A stretch of DNA of 64,000 nucleotides from Letharia columbiana (taxonomy: Eukaryota; Ascomycota; Lecanoromycetes; Lecanorales; Parmeliaceae), in assembly GCF_014066305.1 (NCBI RefSeq), contig NW_023501044.1, positions 1,132,001 through 1,196,000 on the forward strand, in the 5' to 3' direction. Both the position numbers and the translations under genes were made by a program. Below the pieces are notes generated by a model. The model was not told the DNA's origin and ran no database searches. It saw only the letters and a list, made by a program, of their open reading frames with translations. Numbering within the stretch: position 1 is the stretch's first letter; each line of letters starts with the position of its first letter. Of the stretch, positions 1 through 13,459 are shown one piece after another.

Positions 1-2145
1 ATTTCTATTATTTTAAAGGCTTATTAACTCTACGATTTAATATAGCGATATCTTTAAGTAAATATTTATAAAGAAGCTATTAATATAAATAAGCTCGATT
101 TTAATAAGATAAATATACTTAATTCTTTTATTCGACTCGCTAATATAAATATTTCTTTAAACTCTAATACTATTAATAAGTTAGATATTTAAGCAATAAC
201 TTACTCTACGATTTAATATTCTTAAAGAATATTAGAATATTACTATTATCGAAGTCTTTAAAAAGTTTTCCTTCGTAAATAAATATCTCGTATTAGAGTT
301 TATTTAAAAGGATCGATAGTTCTAATACTCTTCGATTAAGATATTTAATATTACTTATCTATATAAAGATAAAGCGAACTACGTAGTCTAAATAATATTT
401 AAAATAAAATTCTTTCTTATTATTATTCTAGTAAAGACTTTCGCGAATTAATTTATAAAAATTATTAAGCTTATAGATCTCGACGATCGCGATATTATAT
501 AACTTCGTATATTTTATATATATAAATTGGCTCGATATTATAAAGTTAGCGCTAAGCCCTTAATCTTTATAAATATTAAATTACTTAAATATATAGTTAA
601 CGATTAAGCTTAATCTAAATAAGAGAGATTCTTAATTCTAATAATTTTTAAGTTATATAAAAATTATATAAAAGCTATAATTAAAAATAAAGAGAAATTC
701 GAATATAACTTCGCTATCGACTAGATTTATATTAACGAGTTTTATAATATAAAGTTAAATACCGTCTTAACCTCTATATTAATTAATATCTATAAAATAA
801 AGTAGTCTAGAATTATAATCGATAACTTTATAAGTACGCGAAAACTATATAAGAAGGGGTAAGTATACTATAATAGACTAGCGAAGAAGTATAAGTACTA
901 TCTATTATTCGTATATAAATACTTAATTATATTATAAACTAAATTCTTTATAAATATAATAACGATAATTCTCTTAATGAAGTAGTTATAGTAAGAAATA
1001 AATTCTATTATATCGATAATAATAGAGAAAGTATATTATAAGATTAAAAAGCGAATAAAGAATATAAAAGCTCGCTTACGTAGCTTATCGAATAAGAAAT
1101 TAAAGAGAAATATTAATAAAATATAGATAATTCTAGATAAGCTAATAATTAAATAAATAGCGAAAATAAGAATTATTAATAGCGATACTTTACTTATTAA
1201 ACTTTTACTATATAAAATAAAAAAGATTATCTATATATTAAGCGAGAACTAGAGAAAGATACTATAGAATATTAATCGAATTATTTAAAATTAGATTAAA
1301 GCGAAGTATATTATATAATATAAGAAGACCGTAATCTAAGACTATAATATTTCTAATTCTATTTATAATTTATACTTTAATAGAGTTTATAAGCTTCAAG
1401 TAGTAATAGTAATTTCGAATATTCTCGATTTTTTTAATAATATCGACTGAAGCTAACTAATTCTAAGTATTAAAATAATAAGAATTATTACGAGATAAAA
1501 TAATAATAATCGAACTTTATAAAGCTAGATAATAAGAAAGATAATTAACTTTAATACTTAGAATATAATATTTATAATTACTATCTAGATAAGCTAATAT
1601 AAAATATCTCTAAGCTTATTATCTTAAAGTAATTAATTAATACTCTTAAAGAGAATATATATAGATATACTAAAAAATTAATTATTTTTATAAATTCCTC
1701 TATCGTTAGTCTTATTATTGGTCTAATATATTTTTCTTTTTATCTAATTAATCTTAGATAATACTAATAAACTCGCAGTAACTTAAATAAAAGTATTCGA
1801 ATTACGAAACTCTCTAGTACTTCTTAGCGATTTCTTTTAAGAATTATAATAATATAATAATACAATCTTTCGAGAATAATAACGAATCTCGCTTTCTAAT
1901 TTCTATTAAACGTCTTATAAATATAGATATAACCTTAATAAGATTTTTTTACTCTATAAATCTAGATATTAATTAGAAGAAATAATAAAATATTTAAGTA
2001 GATAATAGAATAGTATAACTATTATAAAAAAATAAAAAGATCTATAATTATTACTTAGTATTAAATAATCTAAATAGCTTAAATAATAAGATATTAAATC
2101 GAAATATATAAAGAGAGATAATTTAATCTTAAGTATATAATAATG
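1..2145. repeat. RIP-degraded direct repeat, copy 1
   Basis: This is the left copy of a repeat of about 2.1 kb whose right copy is 3525-5665 (offset about 3520 bp). The copies align base for base with differences that are mainly C/T and G/A. Copy 1 runs off the left edge of the window. On the plus strand, stretches (for example about 240-1500) read as Lys/Ile/Leu-rich protein in which most stops are TAA or TAG, as expected if Gln codons were mutated, so the repeat probably once held a transposon gene. I could not recognise the protein. A tyrosine-recombinase (DUF3435-like) origin was considered but no signature was found. Confidence 0.75.
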
Positions 2146-3524
2146 TTAAGAATAAAGATAATAATATTAGAAATATAGATAATACAAATATATAGATAGC
2201 TTAGATATCGCTTATTTGATTTCGATACTACTATTATATTTAGTATTTAAATTAAATAAGTAATATATTCGAGTTAATTAATAGTAATAATAGATTTAAT
2301 ATTTAACTTCTACTAAATATCTATAATTCTTTTAACTATAATTTTTAATTATTAATATAATCTCTAATCTAACTTCTAAATAATATAAATTATAATTAAA
2401 TATTTAAGTCGAATAAGCGATCTAAATAATCGATAAACTATCGAATTAAAGTTAAATAGTTAATTATCGCGCTAGTTATTAACGCCCACAATATTATATT
2501 CTACTATTTTCCCTTTATAATTTATTATTTAATATTTACTTTATAAACTTTATATTATAGATAATATTTAATAAAATCTCTATTAAAGCTACTCTTAATT
2601 TTAATATCGAGTTTTATCTAATATAAATCTTTTATCTTAGTTTCTAAGACTAGCTTTCGATCTAAATAAGTTATTAATAATATATTATATTCTTCTTTTA
2701 AACTTTATTTACTACTAAAGTAAATTATTAAATAAATCTCTATCTATAAAGAAGATTAAGTTATCTATTAAAGCACTCTAACTCTAACCCTTAATATCCT
2801 TCTTTTTATATCTTTCTTTCACTATACTTCATATAAAACGATTTTTAGAAAATCTCAAAGTTTTTAATCTCTCTTAGACTTACTAATACTCCGCCTTAAT
2901 CTAAATCTACTAAAACTTCGCTTTCTTCTTATTCTACTATCGCTTCGCCTTCGATCTTACTACTTAACTTACTTAATATCTATAAAAAAAATAAAATAGA
3001 TTCTTAACTTATTAATATTAGCTTAAATAAGAGTAACTCTTAACTATAAGTTTATCGCTATTTCTTATAAAAGAAGTTTATTAATAATCTAATAGATAAC
3101 GCCGTTATACTTAAAACTTATAAGAATAATAATATACTTTCGCTATAAGAGAGAAGGTATTTAATAATAGAAGATATTATATTAATAGAGCTCTTAATTA
3201 AATAAGATTACGCTCTTTAATTAGCTAACTCTTATAATATTAAAATTAATAAAATTATAAGTTAAAGAAAGATATAGAATAATATAAAGGCCGGCGATAG
3301 AGACTTAATATTAGAGTATATATTCGAGTATTATTAATTATTTATTCTTTATATTAATTAATCTAATAGAAAGATTAAATTTAGTAAGAAAGAAAGATTA
3401 TAGTAATTAGATTAGACTTAGAAAATTATAAAATAAGTTCTATAACTTAATCGTAGTAATAGAAGTATTAAAAATATTTATATCTTTAGAGATTTAGAGT
3501 ATATCTTAAGTTCGTAAGAGATCT
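2146..3524. other. AT-rich interval between the 2.1-kb repeat copies
   Basis: The DNA is strongly RIP-mutated, with almost no CpA or TpG. It is not shared with the sequence following copy 2, so it is either part of one element or a separate insertion. No gene, RNA or recognisable domain is visible. Confidence 0.5.
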
Positions 3525-5665
3525 TAATATCTATTATTTTAAAAATTTATCAGCTATATAATTTGATATAAAGACGTTTTTAGATAAATCTCTATAGTGA
3601 AGTAATTAATATAGATAAGTTCGATTTCGATAAGATAAATATATTTAATTCTTTTATTTAACTCGCTAATATAAATATTTCTTTAGACTCTAATATTATT
3701 AATAAGTTTAATATTTAAATAATAACTTACTCTACGATTTAATATCCTTAAAAAATATTAAAATATTACTATTATCGAAGTCTTTAAGAAATCTTTCTTT
3801 ATAAGTAAATATCTTATATTAAAGTTTATTCGAAAGGACTAATAGTCTTAATACTCTTCGATTAAGATATTTAATATTATATATCTATATAAAGACGAAG
3901 TTAACTATATAGCCTAAATAATATTTAAATTAAAATTCTTCTTAATAATTATTTTAGCTAAAATTTTTGCGAACTAGCTTATTAAAATTATTAAGCTAAT
4001 AGATTTTAAAGATTATAATATAATATAATTTCGCGTCTTTTATATATATAAATTAATTCGATATTATAATATTAATCTAAAGTCTTTAATCTTTATAAAT
4101 ATTAAATTACTTAGATATATAGTTAACGATAAAGCTTAATCTAAATAAAAGAGATTTTTAATCTTAATAACGCTTAAATTCTATAAGAATTATATTTAAA
4201 TTAAAATAAAGAGCTTATTTATATATAACTTCACTATCGAATAGATTTATATCGACGAATACTATAATATAAAATTAAATATCTTCTTAATATCTATATT
4301 AATTACCGTCTATAAGATAGAGTAATCTAGAATTATTATCGAAGACCTCGCTTATATATAAAACTCGAATAAGAAGAAATAAGTATATTATAATAGAATA
4401 GCGAAGGAGTTTAAGTATTATCTATTATTCGTCTATAAATATTTAACTATACTATAAACTATATTCTTTATTAATATAATAATAATAATTCTATTAATTA
4501 AGTAATCGTAGTAAAAGATAAATATCGTTTTATCTAAGATAATAAAAAAGAAATATCGTAATATTAAAAAGTATATAGAGAATATAAAGTTCCGTCTACG
4601 CGCTCTATTAGATGAGAAGTTAAAGAGAAATATTAACGAAATATAGATGATTTTAAATAAGCTAATAATTAAATAAATAATAAAATCGAGAATTATTAAT
4701 AGCGACACTTTGCTTATAAAGCTTTTATCTTATAAAATAAGAAAGATTATCTATCTATTAAGCGATAATTAGAGGAAAATTCTTTAAGATATTAATTAGA
4801 CTATTTAAGATTAAGTTAAAGTTAAGTATCTCGTATAATATAATAAGATCTAGAGCTAAGAGTATAATCTATTTAAATCTATATACGAGTTATACTTTAA
4901 TAAGACCTATAAACTACGCGCCGTAACTATTATTTCTAATATTCTCGAATTCTTTAAGATATATTAACTAAAGCTAATTAATATTAAGTATTATAATAAT
5001 AAGAATTATTATAGATCTAGATAATAGTAATTAGTCTTCTAAGCTAGATAATATAAAGAAGAAATAATTATAATATTTATAAGATAGTATATATAATTAC
5101 TATCTATACGACTTAATAAAAGATATTTTTAAACTTATCGCATTAAAATAGCTAATTAATACTCTCGATAAAGATATCTATAGACGTTCTAAAAAGCTAA
5201 TAATATTTATAAGTTCTCTTATAATTAATCTAATTATCGCTCTAATATAATTTTCTTCTCTACTTTATTAAATTTAAATAATATTAATAGACTCGTAATA
5301 GCTTAAATAAGAGTATTTAAATAACGAAACTCTCTAGTACTCTTTAGCTATTTAACTTAAAAATCGCGATAATCTAATAGTATAATCTTTTAAGAATAAT
5401 AATAAATCTTATTTTCTTATCTTAATTAAGCGTTTTATAAACATAGGTATAACGCTAATAAGAGTCTTTCGCTCTATTAATTTAGATGCTAATTAAGAGA
5501 AGTAATAAAATATTTAAATAGATAAGAGAGTAATACGATTATTATAGAAAAATAAAAAGATATATAATTACTACTTAATATTAAATAATCTAAAGAGTCT
5601 CGATAATAAGATTTTAAATAGAAATGTGCGAAGAGAGATAGTTCGTTCTTAAATATATAATAATA
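3525..5665. repeat. RIP-degraded direct repeat, copy 2
   Basis: This is the right copy of the repeat that begins the window. Similarity to copy 1 starts near 3525-3600 and stops near 5665, where the two copies diverge. The same plus-strand frame can be followed as in copy 1, broken mostly by TAA and TAG. A 91-codon minus-strand open frame at 4433-4708 is an artefact of AT-rich sequence: it is almost all Ile, Phe, Tyr and Leu. Confidence 0.75.
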
Positions 5666-6260
5666 CTATATCGTCTTTTTAGATACGCTATTTATAAGTA
5701 TACTCGATTATTCTAAAGCTTCTATACTATTTTAATATATAATTATAATTTAATATTAAATAACTTATAAGGCCTAGATAAGAAGATTCTAAATAAAAAG
5801 ATTAAATAAAAGATACTTAACTCGAGAGTTAATATTTACAATAAATATAAGAATAATAATACGGGTAAAGAAGTAAAAGATAAGATAATTTAGATATGCG
5901 ATAGATAGGGGGATTAAGGGAGATACACATTATTCTTAAATAGATATTTTAAATACCTAAATAATATATAGTATGATTCGACTTCGTATCGTATTATTCG
6001 ACTTCGACTATTCGATTTAATTATTAATTAATCTCTTAAATAGATAGAATAAATAATATAGTAAGATTTATTAAATAAAGGTTAGCTTATAAGACCTATT
6101 TCCAAATTAAGATCTCTATTAATTCTATAATATTCTTTCTAATATATCCTCCTCTAAAATTATTTTACTCCTTTTAGAATTCTATAATTTAATTAATCTT
6201 AGATATAAAATACGAGTCTTTATAAGTTAGCGTCGCATTATCTTTATTTATTCTATCTAA
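5666..6260. other. AT-rich RIP-mutated spacer
   Basis: No gene is visible. A short patch near 5900-5950 is slightly less AT-rich, but nothing can be assigned to it. Confidence 0.4.
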
Positions 6261-6264
6261 ATTA

Positions 6265-7090
6265 TTCTACGCTAATATTAATTTAAGAACTTAAATAATA
6301 TTAATTATCTCGCGCGATTTAATAATAGAAGAGTCTAGCTATAAAAAGATTCGCTTCTTTTTAAAATAAGAGATAAGAAAGAGATATCTAATTAAAAGCG
6401 CGCTTAACGTTTTCTATAACTAAATAAAACTCGATAAGATCTTTAAATAACTAAAGAATATCTTTTCGAGAGTCTTTATATCTAATATTTTAAGGGAATA
6501 ATTAAGTAATTACGAACTAGATATAACTATAAAAATTAACTATATATATATATAGACTTATAAATATAGACGATTAAATAAACGATCTATCTCTATTAAT
6601 AACGTCGATCTTATATTATAATTATATACCTTTAATCGAGCTAGTTTCTATATATATTTAAGAAGAACTATAATCGATATACTAATATTATCTCTTAATA
6701 TTATTAAGACTTAGATATTAATTCGCGTTATAATAAATAATATCGATTTTAATATATTTATAAATATATTAAAAGAAAATAAAGTATATAATACTATAAT
6801 AGATCGAATTATATATTATATCGATAATAAAGATATTAAGATTAATTATTTTCGAAAGTTTAAGATAACTATACTATCGATATATAAGCGAGATTAAAAT
6901 TCTATATTCTTTATAATTAAAGAATATTAGATAGATAAGTATTTATTTTTTATATATATCTACTATTACTAATACGCGAAGAGATTATTTATTTTAAAAA
7001 AAGAAAAAGGTGGCGAAGATATTAAGAGAAATATATAAAGCGATATAATAGCCCGAGTCGATTATTCTCGCTATTAATAAAAGAATTCGA
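6265..7090 (+). pseudogene. Decayed ORF of unknown element (about 275 codons)
   Basis: One plus-strand frame can be read for about 825 bp with no apparent indel. Its stops are TAA or TAG, consistent with former Gln codons, and ATG is replaced by ATA. The residual protein is rich in Lys, Arg, Ile and Tyr, with a basic run reading KKEKGG near the end. The long readable frame suggests a real gene before RIP, most likely of a transposable element. I do not recognise the family. Confidence 0.45.
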
Positions 7091-8150
7091 AGTCGTAATA
7101 TATATATATATAAGAAATAATTAGATATTTATACTATAATCGTTATATTCTTTAAAGCTTAATTAGTTTCAAGAAATTCTATAATATAAAGAGTCTATCT
7201 TACTAAAATAATCTATAATCTTTATTTTCTCTAAATATCTTCTTATACTTTATATAATATAGGATCTTTATCTTTAATATAGCTAGCGTCTTATATTATT
7301 TAATAATATTAAACTTAAATAACTTCTAGAAAATTCGCTAATATAAGTTTTCTTCATAGGCTATATTCTAATAAGCTTCGGTTAAAAGAAATATGCGATC
7401 TTTATTAAATAGAGAGAGATAGTATAAAAGATGTTAAAGCTAATATTTAATCTCTATATTCTATTAATAGAGATTATAAAAAGACGATATTAACTATAGT
7501 AGAAATATATTATTATATATAAAATAGCTTTAAATCGTTAAAAAGAACTATATATTATTTTTAATAATTATAAAGTCTATAATAATATCGTTATCGATAA
7601 TTACGTAAATTATAACTTTATATATAACGCTATTTAGAAGATAAAATATATTATTAATATATCGAAATAATTGTTATCGATAAATATTTATACTAGAAAA
7701 TCTATAATTATATATACTAAAATAGATATTATTTATAGAAAAATACTCGAGAATAAGAAAATAAATAGAGAAGTGTAATTAGAGTAGTAATATTTAATAA
7801 TAGATAATAATTAACTTAACGTTAATTATTAATAAAAAATTTATCTAATTTAAATAAGAATTATTAATAGAAATGTTATTTAGTTTAAATAGAGTATCTA
7901 AATTAAATAGATAGTCGAATTTAAATAAGAATTCAACGCGCTTTAATTTAAATAAGTTAAAAATATATTAATTAATAGCCCCCCTTTTCAAGTTAATAAC
8001 TTTTCTTTACTCTTTTATTTTTCCACCTATTTAAATATATTTACTTTTATATTTTATTTATTATTATCTTTAGCGTTTAGTATTAATTTTATTCTAATTT
8101 CTAATAATAATAAAAGATTTATAATATTTTATATTCTACTAAATAAGTCT
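7091..8150. other. AT-rich RIP-mutated DNA with TA-rich runs
   Basis: Short TA runs occur near 7100. A run of cytosines near 7980 is one of few GC-rich spots. No gene or repeat boundary could be placed. Confidence 0.35.
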
Positions 8151-8164
8151 ACTACGTTCGAATT

Positions 8165-8370
8165 ATAGAGATTATAAAGACTTTAAAATAAAACGCGAAA
8201 AAGAGAATAGTGATAAAGAGGGTTAAAAATGCTAGAAGGAAGAAGAAAGCTAAGAAGATAGAAAATGTAAATCGTAATCTACTTATTCGCGAAGATGTTA
8301 TTAACTATATATTAGCAAAAAGCGAGTAAAATAGAGAAGATTAATAAGAGGAAAAGATATATTAAAGAAT
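8165..8370 (+). pseudogene. Decayed ORF fragment with a very basic segment
   Basis: A plus-strand frame reads about 60 codons rich in Lys and Arg (including a run reading RRKKKAKK), followed by an acidic/Gln-rich stretch whose Gln codons now read TAA or TAG. It may be the beginning of the element whose later part is seen at 9590-10170, but the frame is lost between them. No domain recognised. Confidence 0.3.
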
Positions 8371-9589
8371 ATAGATAGATAGATCCTAGGTCGTCTAAAC
8401 GCTATAGAATATATAAGTTTAAGAAGAGTATATATATAATATCTAATTATGACGGTAATAAATTCTCGAATAACTCTATTAATTTATAAAAGATAAAGAA
8501 GTTATTAATAATTATAACTATTATATATAACGAAGCTCCTCTTAATATTAATAACACTCTCTTAATTTTATATACTATTATAGATATTAGAAAAGATTTC
8601 TCTTTTAAAGTTAAAGATAAAGGCGAAGGTTATAAACTCGATATATTCTTATTTAATCTATATCTTCTATTAGACTAATACCTTAATAAAAAGCGATAGA
8701 AAGACTCTTATTCGAATTTTAATTAAGTATTAGAGTTATTAAATCTAGAATGAAGAGTAGTAATACTAATTACTAGTTAGTTAGTTTTAGAATTAAATAA
8801 TATTAATATAAACTAGCTAATATAAACTATAGAATTTAGAATAATTCTCATTAGCGATAAAGAATTAGAATTAATAAAGCGAAGTAAGAATATACTATAT
8901 AATTAAATATCTAGGTTAATAAATATATACTAAATCGAAATAAGAAATAACTTATTAAGAGAAATCGCCTTTATAATAATAAAGCTAGAGTACTTCATAT
9001 AGAACTTTAATATAAGAATAAGTATATATTCTAAGTATAGTAGAATAATAACTAAATCGCTATAGATAATTCGATATTAAAAAGTATTATGTCAAATAGA
9101 GTCGTTAGACGCTATTATATCGAAGTCGTATTATTAGTATATAGCTCGTTTAAGCCCTTTATCGATACGCCTATTAAATAAAATAAGAAAATTTAGAGCT
9201 TCGTTAGTATCTCTAATAATATTAGATTATATATTATTAATAGATTAAAATAAAGAAAGATATATAGACTATACTTTATAAGATAACTCGAATAAAGATA
9301 ATTATTAGATCGCGCTTTAAAATAATTTAATATAATAAAAAGAGCGCGATTATAATATTAAGAAAGAGTATTTTAATATATTCGAGACGATAAAAGTTAT
9401 CTTATTTATAATAATTATTATTAGCGAAGATCTTAAATATCTAGATTTTTAAGAGCTAAATTTCTAGTTAAAGCATTATATTAACGCGCTTAGTTAAATA
9501 ATAATTAAAATATAAAGAGATTAAAGACGATAACTCTATAAGAATACTCGATTTATATAAAATATCGATAATTAATCTATATATTTCGA
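8371..9589. other. AT-rich RIP-mutated DNA between two ORF remnants
   Basis: Pieces of plus-strand frame are visible, for instance around 9080-9560, but frame shifts and frequent stops prevent a single reading. Probably the middle of the same decayed element as the flanking remnants. Confidence 0.3.
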
Positions 9590-10170
9590 GACGAGAAAGA
9601 TATTAATATCTCTTACTAATTATTACTATTAATGCTTTAGACTCTTTTTAATAAGAATATAGCTTTTCGACTATATAGGCGATTTTCGTTTAACTCTAAT
9701 AAAGAAAATTTGAGATGTTATTTAATCTTATCTTAAGGCCTATATAACGTTATCGCTTAAAGATATAAAGGCGATAGTTAGCGACTTATTAGTCGATCTT
9801 TAATTTATATATCGAGATATATAAAATAGATAGAATATAATATATTTTATAAAACTTAGATTAATCGACTTCTTTAGCTAATAGTCTCTAGAATAAGAAA
9901 TACTTCTTATTTTAATTAATAGTTATATTATTATATAAAATTTTCTTCTATAGTAAGAGAGTATTTCTTAGATTTAGGTAAAGAAGTAAGTATCTTTAAT
10001 TACTCTTATTTAACAATATTATAATTCTTATAATAACCGCCCTTCATTATAGTTTAAAGAATTATAATTTTAGATATTTTTATATTAAAAGATAAGATAG
10101 TAAGAAAGTCGAAGGTAAGCTTTTTACTATTATTCCACTACTTATATAATCGTAATACTTCTTAGAAATA
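9590..10170 (+). pseudogene. Decayed ORF of unknown element (about 190 codons)
   Basis: A single plus-strand frame can be followed for about 580 bp, with stops at TAA or TAG where Gln would be expected. Residual residues include a short unmutated piece reading LRCYLILS and several Ser/Arg-rich stretches. The composition looks like a soluble protein rather than AT-rich noise. No catalytic motif was recognised. It lies upstream of the Ty3/gypsy integrase relic but is separated from it by an unrelated TIR-element end at 11333-11446, so it need not belong to that element. Confidence 0.4.
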
Positions 10171-10919
10171 TATGAGTATATTAAGAAGTTCTAAAGAGAT
10201 ATAGAATAATAGAAAAGACTTATTATATATCATATATTACGATAGCGTATTCTAAAGATATACTCTAAATTAATAAGAAAGGTATAGAAACTCTCTAAAT
10301 TGAATAATTTATATAAGAATTCGCTAAATAATATTATCGAGGAATTAGACTTCGCAAGCGCCTTAAGAAAAGTTATACTAAGGTTCGCTAATACTAAATT
10401 ATTTAAGAGGTTAGATTCAAGCCTAATCGAAGATAATAAAGGGGATCTTATAGACTATTAAGAAATAATCGATACGTAAAATAACTAAATAAAAAGAAAC
10501 TGGTTTAATAAATAATAACTAGAATTTAAATCTCTCTAAGCTCGAAGTATAAATGCTTCGTGTCTCGGTGAGTAGGGAGGATGAGTAAAAAAGGCTAAAT
10601 TTTAATATACCGTTTGTAGCTCTACTGTAGCGAATAAGGGAAGAGGCGATCTATAAAGAGAATAAGTATCTATAGATTAATGAAGTTATATTGGATAGGG
10701 AGAAAAAATATAAAGAATATATAGCGTAGTAAATAGAATAGAAAGAGTTAGTTTCTTTATCTGCTAAGCGAATTAGATAAGAATTAATAAAGAATTAAGC
10801 ACCGCTATAGCGCTTAAAATTTTAATTATTTAAGAACCTATATTTTAGAGATTATAAATATTATTAATATTACGATAAGATACCGCGATAAATCTTAAAT
10901 CGATAACTTTTACTAGATA
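10171..10919. other. Partly RIP-spared spacer
   Basis: Around 10500-10660 the sequence keeps several TG and CA dinucleotides and is visibly less AT-rich than its surroundings, so this patch escaped part of the mutation. The plus-strand frame near 10640-10890 reads as protein-like sequence with Gln-type stops. No function can be assigned. Confidence 0.35.
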
Positions 10920-10935
10920 TCTAGAGGTGTCGAGT

Positions 10936-11200
10936 TTAATCTAAATTGAATACTCTAGAGATATTATTATAATCGGCGATATCGTCTAATTCGAATATGT
11001 TATAAATACTAACATTACTAGCGAGACTAGCTAATCTAAAATTTTTATAGATATTATTATAACTAATAATACTATCTAACTCGAATAATCTTAAAAATCT
11101 TTTTAATATATATTTGATTGGCTAGATTAAATTTTTAATAGATATTATTATTACTAGCAACATTATCTATCTTAAATAATCTAAAAAAATCTATCTTACG
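10936..11200. repeat. Tandem repeat, about 90-bp unit, 3 copies
   Basis: The anchor AGATATTATTAT recurs at about 10959, 11049 and 11140, and the surrounding sequence is also similar between copies, each with a motif resembling TAATCTAAA. The units are diverged. It lies between the decayed ORFs and the TIR-element fragment. Confidence 0.5.
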
Positions 11201-11332
11201 TATAGTCCCTCGAATTTTTAGATATATACTATTAAATTAATAGTTTACAGTCGCTCTAAAATCTAGCCAACTTAGATAAATATTATTTTAGCTTGCTAAA
11301 CGCGAAGTTTATTATATTTAATTACTAAACTA

Positions 11333-11446
11333 GCGAAAAGAATTAAATATAGATAAAGTCTACTTAATAGGCTAAATCGTACTAAATCGTGCTTATAATA
11401 CGGACCCGGCGGAAATCGTACGAAAAGGAACTTTTCAGATTTGCAA
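11333..11446. mobile_element. Right-end fragment of the TIR element found whole at 30824
   Basis: This stretch matches, in reverse complement, the left end of the 551-bp element at 30824-31374, including the TIR (here ending CAGATTTGCAA) and the adjoining TCGTACGA-containing subterminal sequence. It keeps more GC than its surroundings (for example GGACCCGGCGG). The other end could not be found upstream. Integrase coding sequence starts soon after its terminus, so it appears to have cut the Ty3/gypsy copy. Confidence 0.65.
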
Positions 11447-11455
11447 ATATTGTAA

Positions 11456-13130
11456 GTAAAAAGAGAAATTCGATATCTAAGATTTAGGAATTCTTAATAA
11501 AATTCTTATATATAACTTAATACTTATAGAAATATCTAAGAAATTTCGTATTAAACTTATATTTAACTATTAAGAGAATAAGAAATAATTAAAGATTCTT
11601 AATACTCTCGTTACTCGAAAGATATAGCTTCTTAAAAAATAAGAATCTATAGAATACGTTAAACTCTCGAATATACAATTTCTACTTTAAGACGAAATTA
11701 TTTACTATTAAGATGAGTTTAATAAGCGAGAATAACTTTATATTCTAAAGAAGATAAAGTAAAAGATTTTCGAGCTTGCTTATAATAATTATAGCTACGC
11801 CGATTTTTATAGATTATATAAGAGAATTATAGAGATCTATAATATAAGATATTTAACTTAGCGCTTAAAGCGCTATATCGTTTATTACTCGAAGTATTAG
11901 CTAAATTAAACTATAAGATATACTTTATATAAGAGTCTTAAATCTATTATAACTCCTTCTTTAATTTTTTATACGATTACTATCAATTTTATTCTAGTAT
12001 TACTATTTCTAAAAAATAGATTTAACGAAATAATAACTATTACTAATAAGTTTTTTAAAAGAAATATATATATATCGAGAAAAGATATATAAAATGCTAT
12101 CGAATAGATAGAAGTCTTACTTCTTATTCTCGCTAATTAAGAAATCCCTAAAGCTATTATTTTAGATAGAGATTTAAAATTTCTTTTAGACCTTTAGAAA
12201 GCTATCTTTAGAACCTTAGAAATAAAGCTTTTTATATTTACTACTTATTACTTATAAACGAATAATTAATCTAAGCGAATAAATTAGATAATAGAGATTA
12301 CTTTAAGATTTCACATTTTTTATATTCTCGATAATTTTTAAGATAAATTCTCTATATACCTTAGAGGTAATCTTAATAACTCTATAAATATATCGATAGA
12401 AAAAGCTCTTAATAAGATTATCTATAATATGAAACTTAATAATAAATCTAATATAATAAATATCTTAGTAAAGAATTAGATAGATATTATAAATAATTAT
12501 ACTTAATATTAATAGAAAACTTTAGATATCTTAGCTTTTATAGTAGTTAATACGAAATTTAGATATAATTTAAAGTATAAAGTTTTAATTATAGAGAAAG
12601 GGAATAAAGCTTTTATTAAGCTCTATAAAGGATATTATCTTCTCGAACTTAAGAATATAAAACTTTCGAATTAGAGGGCCGAATCTTTTACTATTCTTAA
12701 GCGAGTCGGAAATTTAATTTATAAACTTAATCTCTTAATTATTTAGAAGATTTACTTCGTTATCTTAATTATAATACTTAAGTCTACGCCTAAAAGAGAA
12801 GATTCTTATTACTAATCTTATAAGAAAGAATAAGCTTTTATATTTAATTAAGAGGAGCTAGTAATTAAGAATTATTATAAGATTTAGAAATTAATAAATT
12901 AATATATTAATCGATTTTTAAATTAAAAAAGTAAAGATAAGAAAGATATTATAGAGTATCTAGTGAAATAAAAAGGCTAAAAAAAGGTTTATAATATATG
13001 ATATAAGGTAAAAGATTTAAAGAACGCAAAGGATTTAATTTACGATTACGATTTAAAGTATAAGAAATACTCGTAAAGAAAGTATCGAAAGAGGAAATCT
13101 TAAAACTCTATATAAGCCCGTAGCGTGAAA
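11456..13130 (+). pseudogene. Ty3/gypsy integrase and chromodomain, RIP-degraded
   Basis: This is the 3' end of a retrotransposon pol gene. The order is an H2C2-type zinc-binding region (near 11780-11900; its Cys pair now reads as Tyr in YYSKY), the integrase core, and a chromodomain. In the core, the first catalytic Asp is now Asn (codon 11985-11987), the second region still reads DRDLKF (near 12164), and the Glu position reads Lys (codon 12273-12275). A GPY-like region follows at about 12540-12800. Reverse transcriptase and gag are missing: the copy starts just after a TIR-element end at 11446. Stops fall at expected Gln and Trp codons. Integrase inserts the cDNA into the chromosome, and the chromodomain guides such elements to heterochromatin. 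This copy is dead. Confidence 0.85.
12948..13050 (+). pseudogene. Chromodomain remnant at integrase C-terminus
   Basis: The frame reads EYLVK, then a stop where Trp is expected, then KG, a region with two more Trp-type stops, and finally DLKNAKDLI. This is the C-terminal half of a classical chromodomain, in which YLVKWKG and a later W are part of the aromatic cage. All three Trp positions are now stops. It marks the element as a chromodomain-bearing Ty3/gypsy. Confidence 0.8.
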
Positions 13131-13430
13131 ATTATTTCTTACGCTACTAGTATACTATTAAGTTAAACGTTAAACGAAGTATAATTCTTAGACTTTATTA
13201 AGTCGCTAGATTATGAATATAATTTACTTTATTAACTCGTATTTTCTAATATATCATTATATAGAAGCTCGGAAATTTCGAGAATCTCGAAAATTTCGAG
13301 AATTTCGAAAGACTTCGTAACTTGTAATCGCGAAGTGAAGTAACTTAACTAGCCTCTTATTTCTTTTCTTTATCTTATTATATCTTTCTTTTAACACTTT
13401 ATAATCGAATATAACTCTACTTCTCGAGAG
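13131..13430. repeat. Short palindromes and TTTCGAGAA-type microrepeats
   Basis: At about 13120-13150 the arms GTAGCGT and ACGCTAC enclose a short loop. At about 13270-13310 the motif TTTCGAGAA or TTTCGAAA recurs several times, giving self-complementary sequence. This could be the residual 3' end or LTR of the preceding gypsy relic, but no partner LTR was found. Confidence 0.4.
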
Positions 13431-13459
13431 AAGACTTCTTATAATTCTAATAATTTAAA

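Noticed and set aside
4433..4708. 91-codon minus-strand open frame that looks like a membrane protein
   Set aside because: It consists almost only of Ile, Leu, Phe, Tyr and Asn and lies opposite a RIP-decayed repeat. Stop-free AT-rich sequence gives such frames by chance.
1..5665. Possible tyrosine-recombinase (Starship captain, DUF3435-like) gene in the direct repeats
   Set aside because: The readable frame has the right general size, but no conserved recombinase motif could be identified and the repeats lack recognisable Starship boundaries.
13120..13150. GTAGCGT/ACGCTAC hairpin as a terminator
   Set aside because: Hairpin terminators of this kind are bacterial. Here it lies at the end of a retrotransposon relic and has no U-run.
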